A stretch of DNA of 64,000 nucleotides. Source: Gammaproteobacteria bacterium. GTDB taxonomy: Bacteria > Pseudomonadota > Gammaproteobacteria > SURF-13. The stretch is from NCBI GenBank assembly GCA_016195665.1, contig JACPZD010000005.1, forward strand, positions 1 to 64,000, written 5' to 3'. The position numbers and the translations under genes were made by a program. A model generated the notes under the pieces. That model worked only from the letters and a program-made list of their open reading frames with translations, was not told the DNA's origin and searched no databases. Positions 25,579 to 34,328 of the stretch are shown here, piece by piece (position 1 is the first letter of the stretch; each line of letters opens with the position of its first letter).

Positions 25579-27012
25579 ATGGACATGACCCGGTTGAACA
25601 AGATTGATGACACGTGCTGGAGTGTCAAACCCGCTGCGGGTGAGCAAGCCGCACCGGTACGGATGTACGGCAGCGAAGCGCTGCTCGCCAGCATGGACGA
25701 CAAGGTGCTCGAGCAGATCACCAATGTGGCGAAGCTGCCGGGTCTGGTCGGCGCCGCCATGACCATGCCGGATGCGCACTGGGGTTACGGGTTTCCCATC
25801 GGTGGGGTCGCCGCGTTTGATCCCGAACAAGGCGGCATCATTTCTGCGGGCGGTGTGGGGTTTGACATCTCTTGCGGCATCCGCTGTCTGCGCGCCAACC
25901 TTACCCTCACAGACATCACGCCGCAGTTGGAGAATCTGGCCGACGCCCTGTTTCACACCATCCCCGCAGGAGTGGGAGAGGAGGGACAGCTTAAATTCGC
26001 GCCGGCGCAGCTCGATGAAGTGCTGCTGGGCGGCGCAGAGTGGGCGGTGCGGCAAGGCTATGGCGTGCCGGAAGATCTGGAGTACATCGAGGAACGCGGC
26101 CGTGTGACGGGCGCGGTGCCGGAAAATGTCTCGGATCACGCCAAGAAACGCCAGCGCGGCGAGATGGGCACCCTGGGCTCCGGTAATCACTATCTCGAGG
26201 TGCAGGTCGTGGATCACATTTACGATCAGCAGGCGGCGCAGGTCTTTGGACTCAGCGAAGGCCAGATCGTGGTTTCCATACACTGCGGTTCGCGCGGCTT
26301 GGGTCATCAGATCGGCACGGAGTATCTGGTGACGCTGGCCAAGGCCGCGAACCGGCTGGGTATTACTCTGCCGGACCGGGAATTGGCGTGCGCCCCGATT
26401 CAATCGCCGGAGGGTCAAGAATATATCGGCGCAATGAACGCCGCCATCAACTGCGCGCTCGCCAACCGGCAGATACTCGCCCACCTCACTCGTGAAGTAT
26501 TCGACAGGATAATTCCGAATGCGACACTCGAAACCCTGTTCGATGTCTCGCACAACACCTGCAAAGTAGAGAAGCATAAGGTGGACGGCAAGACACGGCT
26601 GCTCTATGTCCACCGCAAAGGAGCGACCCGCGCCTTCGGGCCGAACCACCCGGCGCTGCCGGAGCGTTACCGCGCGATTGGTCAGCCGGTCATCATCGGC
26701 GGCAGCATGGGTACCGGTTCCTACGTGCTGGCAGGCACTGCGGAAAGTGAAAACCAGGCCTATTCCTCGGCCAGTCACGGCGCGGGGCGCGCCATGAGCC
26801 GTCACCAGGCGCTGCGCCACTGGCGCGGCCGGCAACTGATAGACGAATTGGCCGAACGCGGCATTCTGATCCGCACCCGCTCCATGCGCGGCGCGGCCGA
26901 GGAAGCCCCGGCTGCTTACAAAGACGTGGACCTGGTCGCGGAGGCGACGGAAAAGGCGGGACTCGCCAGGCGTGTCGCCTTTCTGCGCCCCAAGGTTTGC
27001 GTTAAGGGATAA
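25579..27012 (+). CDS. rtcB: RNA-splicing ligase RtcB
   Basis: RtcB joins 2',3'-cyclic phosphate (or 3'-phosphate) RNA ends to 5'-OH ends using GTP and Mn2+. The 477-residue protein shows GVGFDISCGIRCLRANL with the metal-binding Cys, GTLGSGNHYLEVQ, and HCGSRGLGHQ. The C-terminal HGAGRAMSR carries the His that is guanylylated. GAGGAGTGAGGAG lies upstream of ATG 25579. It follows archease and runs into the PRPP synthetase gene after two bases, so one operon is likely. A broken rtcA remnant lies 7 kb away. Confidence 0.95.
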   Translation: MDMTRLNKIDDTCWSVKPAAGEQAAPVRMYGSEALLASMDDKVLEQITNVAKLPGLVGAAMTMPDAHWGYGFPIGGVAAFDPEQGGIISAGGVGFDISCGIRCLRANLTLTDITPQLENLADALFHTIPAGVGEEGQLKFAPAQLDEVLLGGAEWAVRQGYGVPEDLEYIEERGRVTGAVPENVSDHAKKRQRGEMGTLGSGNHYLEVQVVDHIYDQQAAQVFGLSEGQIVVSIHCGSRGLGHQIGTEYLVTLAKAANRLGITLPDRELACAPIQSPEGQEYIGAMNAAINCALANRQILAHLTREVFDRIIPNATLETLFDVSHNTCKVEKHKVDGKTRLLYVHRKGATRAFGPNHPALPERYRAIGQPVIIGGSMGTGSYVLAGTAESENQAYSSASHGAGRAMSRHQALRHWRGRQLIDELAERGILIRTRSMRGAAEEAPAAYKDVDLVAEATEKAGLARRVAFLRPKVCVKG

Positions 27013-27014
27013 CT

Positions 27015-27869
27015 ATGATACTGGCAACAAAAAACTGCCTGCACCTCGCCACCAAGCTTGCCAAGTACACGCGCACCGGCCTGCTCGGTTACGAAGTAAA
27101 AAGGTTTGCCGATGGGGAGTATTATTACCGTCTGCAATATGTCAGGAAACCTAAATCGGTAATACTGCTCGGCAACATTACTCCCGATCCCGCTTCGATC
27201 TTTGAACTACTTGCGCTCGCCGAGGCGTTAGCAGACAGCCGTATTGGAATCAAAACACTGTGCGTGCCTTATCTTGGCTACAGCCGTCAGGATCGGCAGA
27301 GCGAGAAGGGGGAGGCGGTGATGGCGCACCTGGTCGCCGAGATGCTCAACCGCATCCCCGCGAAGAAAAGGGTGTTTGTGGATCTGCACAGCGACACCGT
27401 GCGCGCCATGCTGTCCCCGCATACGGAGGTGTTTTGCCTGCCTCTGATCGTGCAGCAGCCGCTTGCTCGTGGCATTGACGTTGTCGTTGCGCCGGATAAG
27501 GGCGCGCAGGCGCGGGCCAAACGTATCGCAGGCGATTTGCCCGTCATCACCATGCTTAAGCACCGCCCCAAACACAATATCGTTGAGCGCGCGCCGATGA
27601 GTTATCCCGTCAAGGGCAAGAGGGTGCTGATGGTGGACGATATGATAGACACCGGGCGCACCATTGCCTCGGCGGCGATTCTTCTGAAGAGGCAAGGGGC
27701 CAAATCCATCACGGTGGCGGCGACACACGGCATCTTTTCCCCGTCCAGCGACAAGATTCTGACCTCCGCCCCCATCAATAAGATTTTGGTGGGCGACACG
27801 TTGGCCCCACACGTTCCGTCCGGCGGCCGCGTGATGTCCATCTCACGCTTGCTTGCAGAAACACTGTAG
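27015..27869 (+). CDS. prs: Ribose-phosphate pyrophosphokinase (PRPP synthetase), divergent form
   Basis: It makes PRPP from ribose-5-phosphate and ATP. The 284-residue protein is shorter than the usual 310-315 and rather divergent. It keeps FADGEYYYRL, the catalytic-loop-like LGYSRQDRQSEKGEA, FVDLHSD, VVAPDKGAQARA and the PRPP-binding LMVDDMIDTGRTI (about residues 208-220). It is probably a second, specialised Prs beside a housekeeping copy elsewhere (inference). It lies two bases after rtcB and 41 bases before a phosphoribosyltransferase. Confidence 0.88.
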   Translation: MILATKNCLHLATKLAKYTRTGLLGYEVKRFADGEYYYRLQYVRKPKSVILLGNITPDPASIFELLALAEALADSRIGIKTLCVPYLGYSRQDRQSEKGEAVMAHLVAEMLNRIPAKKRVFVDLHSDTVRAMLSPHTEVFCLPLIVQQPLARGIDVVVAPDKGAQARAKRIAGDLPVITMLKHRPKHNIVERAPMSYPVKGKRVLMVDDMIDTGRTIASAAILLKRQGAKSITVAATHGIFSPSSDKILTSAPINKILVGDTLAPHVPSGGRVMSISRLLAETL

Positions 27870-27910
27870 CGGACTCATGACCTATTCAGCCAAAGATAAG
27901 GGAGGCAATC

Positions 27911-28558
27911 ATGCTGTTTCAGAATCGTGACGAAGCCGCGCAATTGTTGTCGGAAAAGCTCACGCAATACCGTGGTAAAAATCCTCTGATACTGGCCATC
28001 CCGCGCGGGGCGGTCCCCATGGGAAAATTGATCGCCGCCGAGCTGGGCGGCGAGTTGGACGTCGTATTGGTGAGAAAACTGCGCGCGCCGGGGAATCCTG
28101 AGTTCGCCATCGGTTCGGTGGATGAAACGGGCTGGACCTATGTGGCGGACTATGCCGCCGGTGTGGGTGCAAGCGAGAGTTATATAGAGGCCGAAAAACA
28201 GGCGCAGATGGAAACCATGCGCACTAGACGCGCCCAATACACGCCCGTGCACCCGCCGGTGGATCCAAAAGGCCGCATTGTCATCGTCGTGGACGACGGG
28301 CTTGCCACCGGCGCCACCATGATATCGGCCCTGCACGCCTTGCGCGCCAAGCAGCCTGGAAAACTGATTGCCGCCGTGCCGGTGGCCTCCCCGGAGGCCT
28401 TGCGCAAGGTGAAGCCCTATACGGACGAGCTGGTGTGCCTGCATGCGCCGGAATATTTTCAGGCCGTAGGCCAGTTCTATATGGACTTTCCGCAGGTGGA
28501 CGATGAAGAGGTGATTGCCGTTCTGCGCGAGAGCAAGGGTGCACCGGCGGTCAAGTAA
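27911..28558 (+). CDS. Type I phosphoribosyltransferase domain protein
   Basis: A 215-residue protein with the PRPP-binding motif VIVVDDGLATGATM (about residues 119-132) and an N-terminal IPRGAVPMGKLIAAEL. This pattern is found in the group often annotated as predicted phosphoribosyltransferases or erythromycin-esterase partners. The acceptor base is unknown. A strong AAGGGAGG precedes ATG 27911. Placement behind PRPP synthetase suggests nucleotide or nucleobase salvage linked to RNA breakdown and repair. Confidence 0.85.
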   Translation: MLFQNRDEAAQLLSEKLTQYRGKNPLILAIPRGAVPMGKLIAAELGGELDVVLVRKLRAPGNPEFAIGSVDETGWTYVADYAAGVGASESYIEAEKQAQMETMRTRRAQYTPVHPPVDPKGRIVIVVDDGLATGATMISALHALRAKQPGKLIAAVPVASPEALRKVKPYTDELVCLHAPEYFQAVGQFYMDFPQVDDEEVIAVLRESKGAPAVK

Positions 28559-28608
28559 ATAAAACCAAGGGCTGTTGAGCTAAGGAATCGCTGATTTATT
28601 CATGCTGA

Positions 28609-28693
28609 ACCGCCAAGACGCCAAGAACGCCAAGATTTTTACTTACAATTCAAGCCTTTTTTCTTGGTGACCTTGGCGCCTTGGCGGTTGGCG
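28609..28693. repeat. CGCCAAG-type hairpin repeat
   Basis: Repeated AACCGCCAAGACGCCAAGAA-type sequence at 28605-28635 is mirrored by CCTTGGCGCCTTGGCGGTT at about 28670-28690 across an AT-rich loop. It lies between two convergent genes and probably acts as a bidirectional terminator. It is also a widely dispersed repeat type. Confidence 0.7.
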
Positions 28694-28713
28694 ATATATT
28701 TTTCAGAGCTTCC

Positions 28714-29010
28714 CTAAAGAAGTTCTTGATTGGCGAGCGAAACGAAGGCCCAATATAACCCTTCTGTTGCACGTGCAAGACGCGGGTAGTCGAGTTTATC
28801 AGGCGTATCTTGCTCAGTGTGATAATAAGGATAACGGTAAAATGCCGTGTCGGTTACCATCAATGCTCGGTATCCTTTCCTCCAGAAAGAATGATGATCG
28901 CTCCAGGCAACGCCGGGTAGCCAGGCAAAAGTGGCCGTGTGTTCGATGGGAAAATCGGAATGCGCACGAAATGCCGCCGCGGCCGCAGCGGCACCCGCCC
29001 TGTTCAACAA
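28714..29010 (-). pseudogene. M28-family aminopeptidase, C-terminal remnant
   Basis: About 95 codons match the end of M28 zinc peptidases: SDFPIEHTATFAWLPGVAWS, DHHSFWRKGYRALMVTDTAF and YHTEQDTPDKLDYPRLA, the last holding the final metal-binding His. The N-terminal two-thirds with the other zinc ligands are absent. There is no proper start, only TTG 29010 beside the dodecin stop. It is therefore a decayed remnant, and may be transcribed with dodecin. Confidence 0.75.
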
Positions 29011-29012
29011 GA

Positions 29013-29216
29013 CTAATCCAGCAGAAAAGTGATATTGGCGTTAATGCGATACGCGGTGATCTTGTTGTTCTCCACCTTGGCCTCAAAATTCTTGATGTAA
29101 ATAGACTTAATCCCGTGCAGCGTCTTGGCTGCGCGGGTCACCGCCTGGGCCGCCGCATCTTCCCAGCTTTTATCCGATTCGGCGAGCACCTCAATGACCT
29201 TCAAAATGTGTGACAT
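29013..29216 (-). CDS. Dodecin
   Basis: A 67-residue flavin-binding protein that forms a hollow dodecamer and stores FMN or riboflavin derivatives. The sequence MSHILKVIEVLAESDKSWED with AVTRAAKTLHGIKSIYIKNF and an N-terminal-sheet partner ITAYRINANITFLLD is typical of the family. GGAGG lies upstream of ATG 29216. It is divergent from the dksA-nrdDG operon, and the FNR box between them lies about 43-45 bases before a TATTAT hexamer-based start for dodecin. Confidence 0.9.
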   Translation of the reverse strand: MSHILKVIEVLAESDKSWEDAAAQAVTRAAKTLHGIKSIYIKNFEAKVENNKITAYRINANITFLLD

Positions 29217-29300
29217 GCGTCCTCCTGGCTAGATGGTGATGTTCGCAGATAAAGCATACTTCCGCCGGATATAATATGTCATGCGTAAATAACAAAGAGA

Positions 29301-29314
29301 TTGATCTATATCAA
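29301..29314. promoter_or_regulatory. FNR/ANR box between dodecin and dksA-nrdDG
   Basis: TTGATCTATATCAA is a perfect TTGAT-N4-ATCAA site. On the plus strand TATCTT at 29337-29342 puts it at about -41.5 from a start near 29349, about 20 bases before the ATG at 29369. On the minus strand TATTAT at 29269-29274 gives a near-class-II position for dodecin. Confidence 0.82.
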
Positions 29315-29368
29315 ATCCAACGGGCCTGCAATCGGGTATCTTGAACTTACGTAAAAAGGAGGTCAGCT

Positions 29369-29764
29369 ATGGCAAACCTGACGAGTTCCCAGATCAAGGA
29401 ACTTAAGCAAATGATAAATAACCGGTTTACGGAGCTTCTGGAGGAGGTCCGCCAAGAGCTGATACGCTCCGACGATCAGCGCTATGCTGACCTTGCCGGC
29501 AGGGTAACGGATGTCGGTGACGAATCCGTGGCGGACATGCTCGTGGATATGGATGCCGCTATCGTGGATAGGCAAATCCGGGAAATCCGCGATCTCGAGG
29601 CCGCAAGGCTGCGTATCGGCGATTTCAGCTATGGGATCTGCGCTGATTGTGGCGAGGACATCGGCTATGAGCGGCTGCTCGCGTATCCGACGGCCAAACG
29701 TTGTTACGCTTGTCAGCAGCAGCACGAAAAGAGCTATGCCCAAGAGGGTAGACCGAGCTTGTGA
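29369..29764 (+). CDS. DksA/TraR-type zinc-finger protein
   Basis: A 131-residue protein with a coiled-coil-like N-terminal half (MINNRFTELLEEVRQELIRS) and a C-terminal C4 zinc finger CADCG-x16-CYACQ. Family members bind the RNA polymerase secondary channel and adjust initiation. Length is close to the short DksA-like group, and the coiled-coil tip acidic pair is not obvious. AAAAAGGAGG precedes ATG 29369. Being first in the FNR-controlled operon with nrdDG, it may tune transcription during anaerobic or slow growth. Confidence 0.88.
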   Translation: MANLTSSQIKELKQMINNRFTELLEEVRQELIRSDDQRYADLAGRVTDVGDESVADMLVDMDAAIVDRQIREIRDLEAARLRIGDFSYGICADCGEDIGYERLLAYPTAKRCYACQQQHEKSYAQEGRPSL

Positions 29765-29773
29765 CAGCAACTT

Positions 29774-31885
29774 ATGATAATCAACGACGTAGGAGGCCAA
29801 TTTAAATTCATCAAGAAACGGGACGGCGCCCTTGTCCCGTTCGAGTCGGACAAGATTAAGCGCGCCATCGCCAAGGCCGGCGAAGTCACAGGCGAGTTCA
29901 GCGAGTCGGTCGCCGCGGAATTGGCGCTCAAGGTTTTAAGAGTTGCAGAAGAAACTCTCACGGAAAAGATTCCTACCGTTGAAGAAATACAGGACATCGC
30001 CGAAGCGGTATTGCTCTCCTCCCCTTATCACAAGACCGCCAAATTCTACATTCTCTATCGGGCCCAGCACGCGGGAATACGCGAGATCGTCGCCAAGGCC
30101 GATGTGGATCTGGTGGATCAGTATCTGGAACAGCTCGACTGGCAGGTCAAAGAAAACAGCAACATGACCTATTCCCTGCAGGGGCTCAATAATTACATCT
30201 CTTCTGAGATCAGCAAGGTTTACTGGCTCAATAAAATCTATCCGCCCGAGATCAGAGAGGCTTATCTCAGCGGCGATTTTCACATCCATGACCTCAACGC
30301 CATTTCGGTTTACTGTGTAGGTTGGGATCTCACCGACCTGCTCATGCAGGGGTTCAGAGGCGCGCCCGCCAAGATCGAAAGCAGGCCGGCCAGGCATTTC
30401 CGCAGCGCGCTCGGTCAGGTGGTCAATTTCTTTTATACCCTGCAGGGCGAGGCGGCAGGCGCCCAGGCTTTCTCCAATTTCGACACGCTGCTCGCGCCCT
30501 TCATCCGTTACGACGGCCTGGGGTATACCGAGGTCAAACAGGCCATGCAGGAATTTATCTTCAATATCAACGTCCCCACGCGGGTAGGTTTCCAAACGCC
30601 GTTTACCAATGTCACTATAGACTTGCAGCCTCCCAGCTATCTCGCCGGGCAGGGCGTGATTATCGGCGGCGTCATGCAGGACAAACCCTACAAGGACTTT
30701 CAGGAAGAGATCAATCTATTCAACCGGGCGCTCTTTGAGGTCATGCAGGAAGGGGATGCGAACGGCAGGGTGTTTACCTTTCCAATACCGACCTACAACA
30801 TCACCAAGGATTTTGATTGGGACAACCCGAATTTAGAGGGCTTATGGCGGATGACAGCCAAGTACGGCATACCGTATTTTTCCAACTTTGTGAATTCCGA
30901 CATGAAGCCGGAAGACGCCCGTTCCATGTGTTGCAGGCTGCGTATTGATACGCGCACTCTGGAGCGCAGGGGTGGAGGGTTCTTCGGCGCCAACCCGCTC
31001 ACCGGCTCTATCGGCGTAGTGACCATCAACATGCCGCGGCTGGGCTATCTGTCAAAAAGCGAAGCAGAATTTACACAACGGCTGGAAAGGCTCATGCGCT
31101 TGGCCAAAAACAGCCTGGAGATTAAAAGAAAGACCCTGGAGCGTCTTACAGAAAGAGCGCTTTATCCTTACGTCAAATATTATCTCAGAGACATCAAAAA
31201 CCGCTTTGGCGAATACTGGAAAAATCACTTTTCCACCATCGGTCTGGTCGGTATGAACGAGGCCTGTTTGAATCTGTTTGGAGAAAACATTGCCACTCAC
31301 AAGGGGCATGCCTTTGCGATAAGAGTGCTCGATTTCATGCGCGGCAAACTGATCGAGTTCCAGGAAGAGACCGGCAACAACTACAATCTCGAGGCCACGC
31401 CCGCCGAGGCGACGGCGTACCGGCTTGCCCGCAGGGACAAGGAGAAGTATCCGGAAATTATTTGCGCCAATGAGGAACAGTACAAGAACGGCGCAGAGCC
31501 TTTTTATACCAACTCGACACACCTGCCCGTCAATTATACCGATGATGTGTTTGAGGCCTTTGACCTGCAAGATGAGTTACAGACCAAATATACGGGCGGC
31601 ACGGTTTTGCACATCTTTGTCGGGGAGGAGATCAAGTCGCCGGGCGCCATCAAAAATCTCGTGCGTAAGATATGCGAAAATTATCGTCTGCCCTGTTTTA
31701 CCGTAACCCCCACTTTTAGCGTTTGTCCCTCGCACGGCTATGTGGCGGGCAAACATCCGGATTGCCCGGTCTGCGGAGCGGACTGTGAGGTCTATTCCCG
31801 CATCGTGGGTTATTTACGCCCCACTGACCAGTGGAACAAGGGAAAACAAGAAGAATTCAGGCTCAGGAAAACCTACATGCTTTGA
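29774..31885 (+). CDS. nrdD: Anaerobic (class III) ribonucleoside-triphosphate reductase
   Basis: This oxygen-sensitive glycyl-radical enzyme reduces NTPs to dNTPs in the cytoplasm. The N-terminal ATP cone (KFIKKRDGALVPFESDKIKR, about residues 9-95) senses ATP/dATP. The central barrel contains the substrate-site segment SMCCRLRIDTR. The C-terminal zinc site CPSHGY...CPVCGADC is followed by the glycyl-radical loop RIVGYLRPTDQWN (about residues 677-689). At 703 residues it has the normal length. The start ATG 29774 is 9 bases after the DksA-like stop, and nrdG follows 3 bases after its own stop. Confidence 0.95.
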   Translation: MIINDVGGQFKFIKKRDGALVPFESDKIKRAIAKAGEVTGEFSESVAAELALKVLRVAEETLTEKIPTVEEIQDIAEAVLLSSPYHKTAKFYILYRAQHAGIREIVAKADVDLVDQYLEQLDWQVKENSNMTYSLQGLNNYISSEISKVYWLNKIYPPEIREAYLSGDFHIHDLNAISVYCVGWDLTDLLMQGFRGAPAKIESRPARHFRSALGQVVNFFYTLQGEAAGAQAFSNFDTLLAPFIRYDGLGYTEVKQAMQEFIFNINVPTRVGFQTPFTNVTIDLQPPSYLAGQGVIIGGVMQDKPYKDFQEEINLFNRALFEVMQEGDANGRVFTFPIPTYNITKDFDWDNPNLEGLWRMTAKYGIPYFSNFVNSDMKPEDARSMCCRLRIDTRTLERRGGGFFGANPLTGSIGVVTINMPRLGYLSKSEAEFTQRLERLMRLAKNSLEIKRKTLERLTERALYPYVKYYLRDIKNRFGEYWKNHFSTIGLVGMNEACLNLFGENIATHKGHAFAIRVLDFMRGKLIEFQEETGNNYNLEATPAEATAYRLARRDKEKYPEIICANEEQYKNGAEPFYTNSTHLPVNYTDDVFEAFDLQDELQTKYTGGTVLHIFVGEEIKSPGAIKNLVRKICENYRLPCFTVTPTFSVCPSHGYVAGKHPDCPVCGADCEVYSRIVGYLRPTDQWNKGKQEEFRLRKTYML

Positions 31886-31888
31886 ATC

Positions 31889-32578
31889 ATGGATATCGGC
31901 GGGTTTCAGCGTTTTTCACTTATAGACTATCCTGACAAGATCAGCGCCATCGTATTCACGCGCGGCTGCGATTTCAGGTGCGGTTACTGTTACAACGCAG
32001 AGCTGGTGCTGCCTGAGCGCTATCCCGAGCTGATTCCTGAAAAAGAGGTTCTGGAATTTTTACAGACGCGCCGCGGCAAACTGGACGCCGTCGTCATCAC
32101 CGGTGGCGAGCCTACCCTGCAACCTGATTTGCTGGAATTCATCGGGAAGGTTAAAAAACTGGGCTTTCTCGTCAAGCTCGACACCAACGGCTTCAATCCG
32201 GAGCTGCTCAAAAAGATTATTGAGCAAAAGGCGGTGGATTATATCGCCATGGATATCAAGGCGCCGTTGGAAAAATATCAAACCGTCATCAATGTGAAGA
32301 TTGATGTCAATAAGATTGGCGAGAGCATCAGGCTCGTCATGAATTCCGGCATAGCCTGCGAATTCCGCACCACCGTGGTTAAATCGCAACTCAACAAGGA
32401 AGATATTCTCAAGATAGGAAAATTAATCAAAGGCGCCAAGCGCTATGCCTTGCAAAAATTCCTGCCCGCCAAGGTGTTGGATCCTGAATTTGCTCACAGA
32501 GAAACCTATTCCGATGCGGAATTTGCCGAATTCAGGCAGGCCTTGTCAGCCGATGTGGAGGAATGTCTGGTGCGTTAG
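31889..32578 (+). CDS. nrdG: Anaerobic ribonucleotide reductase activating enzyme
   Basis: A radical-SAM enzyme that installs the glycyl radical in NrdD. The 4Fe-4S motif is CDFRCGYCYN (C-x3-C-x2-C, about residues 31-40), with the SAM-binding VVITGGEPTLQ following. At 229 residues it belongs to the longer NrdG type with a C-terminal KFLPAKVLDPEF region, as in archaea and many anaerobes, unlike the 155-residue E. coli enzyme. It is three bases behind nrdD and is the last gene of the operon. Confidence 0.93.
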   Translation: MDIGGFQRFSLIDYPDKISAIVFTRGCDFRCGYCYNAELVLPERYPELIPEKEVLEFLQTRRGKLDAVVITGGEPTLQPDLLEFIGKVKKLGFLVKLDTNGFNPELLKKIIEQKAVDYIAMDIKAPLEKYQTVINVKIDVNKIGESIRLVMNSGIACEFRTTVVKSQLNKEDILKIGKLIKGAKRYALQKFLPAKVLDPEFAHRETYSDAEFAEFRQALSADVEECLVR

Positions 32579-32607
32579 CCGTTGTATAGCAGCGGATGAC
32601 GGACCCG

Positions 32608-33876
32608 TCAGGCATCGTAGAGATGCGCGCGCGACCAGGGCAGGGTGTTGTTGTCGCCACGGGCGAAGACGACCTGGAAAAGCTGCAAGCAGCCGGTAGT
32701 GAAGCCCGCCAGCGAGCCCGCGAGATAGAGCCGCCAGGCTCGGACAAAGTTCTCGTCGAACATCGTTTGTACGGTGTCCGCATGCCGTTCGAAGCGCACG
32801 AGCCAGTGTTCCAGTGTCTTCGCGTAGTGGAGCCGCAGATTTTCCACGTCGAGCACGGAGAATGCGCGCGGCTCGAAGATCTCCATCATCTCGCGCAGTG
32901 ACGGCGGGTAGGCGCCGGGGAAGATGCGCTTCTCGATCCAGGCGTTCATCGGTTCCGGTTTGTTGCGGCCGATGGAGTGTATCAGGCCACGTCCGTCGGG
33001 GGTTAAACAGCGGTGTATCACCTCGCCGAGTTCACGGTAATGATCCAAGCCGACATGTTCCAGCATCCCGACCGAGACGAAGGCATCATACTGGCCGGCG
33101 ATGTTGCGGTAATCGTCCTCGATGTATTCGATACCGCTCAAGCCTTCCGCCGCCGCGCGTTCGCGGGCGTAGCGAATCTGTTCGCGGGAGATGTTGAATG
33201 AGCGCACCTTTACGCCATAGTGGCGCGCCATGTGCCGCGCCAGCCCGCCCCACCCGGAACCGGCCTCGACGACACGGTCGCCCGGCCGCAGTTGCAGTTT
33301 GCGGCACACGTGATCCAGCTTTGCGATCTGGGCCTCTTCAAGCGTCATCGAGGGAGAGGGGAAATAGGCGCAGGTATATTGCATCTCCCGATCGAGCCAA
33401 AGCTGATAGAAGTCATTGCTGAGATCGTAGTGATGATGGATGTTGCTCGACGAGCCCGCCAAGGTGTTGGCGCGAGGACGGTTGAGCACGTACGACTGGA
33501 ATTTTCTCAAGAATTCAAATTTGGCCGCGCTTGTGCCGTAGGCGATTTCCAGAAACTTTACGAGATCCCCTTCGACTTCAACGCTCCCGACGCTGTAAAG
33601 ATCGCCGAATTGCAGATTCGGATTGCTGAGCAGCTTATACAACGCAGAACGGCGACGGAGCGCAACGCGCGCGGCCGGCCGCGCGGAAGAGGTTGTGATC
33701 TCTTCACCGTTCCACAGCACCATCTGCAACGGCGGATCGCCAAGGAGGGAGAGCGTCTTGCGGGCGAGCCAGCGTTCCAGGGGAGAGACCCGCGCTGACG
33801 TTTCCGTGAAATCGGGGGCCGGCATGCCCTCAGTGACAGCCGGCATATTGAACGCTACGGCTTTTTCTTTTTTCAT
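32608..33876 (-). CDS. cfa: Cyclopropane-fatty-acyl-phospholipid synthase
   Basis: It methylates unsaturated acyl chains in membrane phospholipids using SAM, giving cyclopropane fatty acids in stationary phase or stress. Motifs are SNIHHHYDLSNDFYQLWLD, MQYTCAYF, VVEAGSGWGGLARHMA (SAM site) and SVGMLEHVG. ATG 33876 is chosen since AAGGAG lies nine bases upstream; the frame extends to 33963 without support. The length of about 422 residues is normal. It converges with nrdG. Confidence 0.93.
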   Translation of the reverse strand: MKKEKAVAFNMPAVTEGMPAPDFTETSARVSPLERWLARKTLSLLGDPPLQMVLWNGEEITTSSARPAARVALRRRSALYKLLSNPNLQFGDLYSVGSVEVEGDLVKFLEIAYGTSAAKFEFLRKFQSYVLNRPRANTLAGSSSNIHHHYDLSNDFYQLWLDREMQYTCAYFPSPSMTLEEAQIAKLDHVCRKLQLRPGDRVVEAGSGWGGLARHMARHYGVKVRSFNISREQIRYARERAAAEGLSGIEYIEDDYRNIAGQYDAFVSVGMLEHVGLDHYRELGEVIHRCLTPDGRGLIHSIGRNKPEPMNAWIEKRIFPGAYPPSLREMMEIFEPRAFSVLDVENLRLHYAKTLEHWLVRFERHADTVQTMFDENFVRAWRLYLAGSLAGFTTGCLQLFQVVFARGDNNTLPWSRAHLYDA

Positions 33877-33959
33877 GGATACAGTCTCCTTGTGGTTATT
33901 CATCTCCGCATAACTATGAACGACCGGCGTTTCAGCACTCCAATTTGTTGCAAACAGCC

Positions 33960-34199
33960 TCAAATATCTCCTGAATAGATAAGCTTACTTGCATTGTAAT
34001 AAAGAGGCATAAGGGTGGCAACTGTAGAATTCAACTCGGCCAGGCCCATTACGATGGGAACACATCGAGATGAATGAGCCCCCCTATCTGGGTAGAATGG
34101 AAGCGGACCGGGAGAAACTGTTGCAGCAGCCGCCAAGGCCACGGCCGTTCTCACGAGTTGGCCGCCGCCTTCGCCGTATGAGCCGTCTATTTCAAGCAT
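33960..34199 (-). pseudogene. rtcA: RNA 3'-terminal phosphate cyclase (rtcA) remnant
   Basis: From ATG 34199 the frame reads MLEIDGSYGEGGGQLVRTAV then ALAA, the unmistakable N-terminus of RtcA, which converts RNA 3'-phosphate ends to cyclic phosphates. After about 25 codons the family similarity is lost and the frame ends at 33960. More than three quarters of the gene are gone. With rtcB and archease intact in the same region, this suggests loss of the cyclase arm of the RNA end-repair pathway. Confidence 0.75.
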
Positions 34200-34328
34200 G
34201 CGATTCAAACCCCGGCGTCAAAACTTTTGTGTTGATGGGGCGGACTATTATCCTCTGGACAGAGGGTTGCATGATGTTTAAAGTTGTAGCTGCCCAGTGA
34301 GAGTCTTACATAAAAGGAGTTAACCGTC

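Noticed and set aside
25474-26835. A 453-codon open frame on the minus strand opposite rtcB
   Set aside because: It is antisense to the RtcB motifs, with atypical composition and no start signal.
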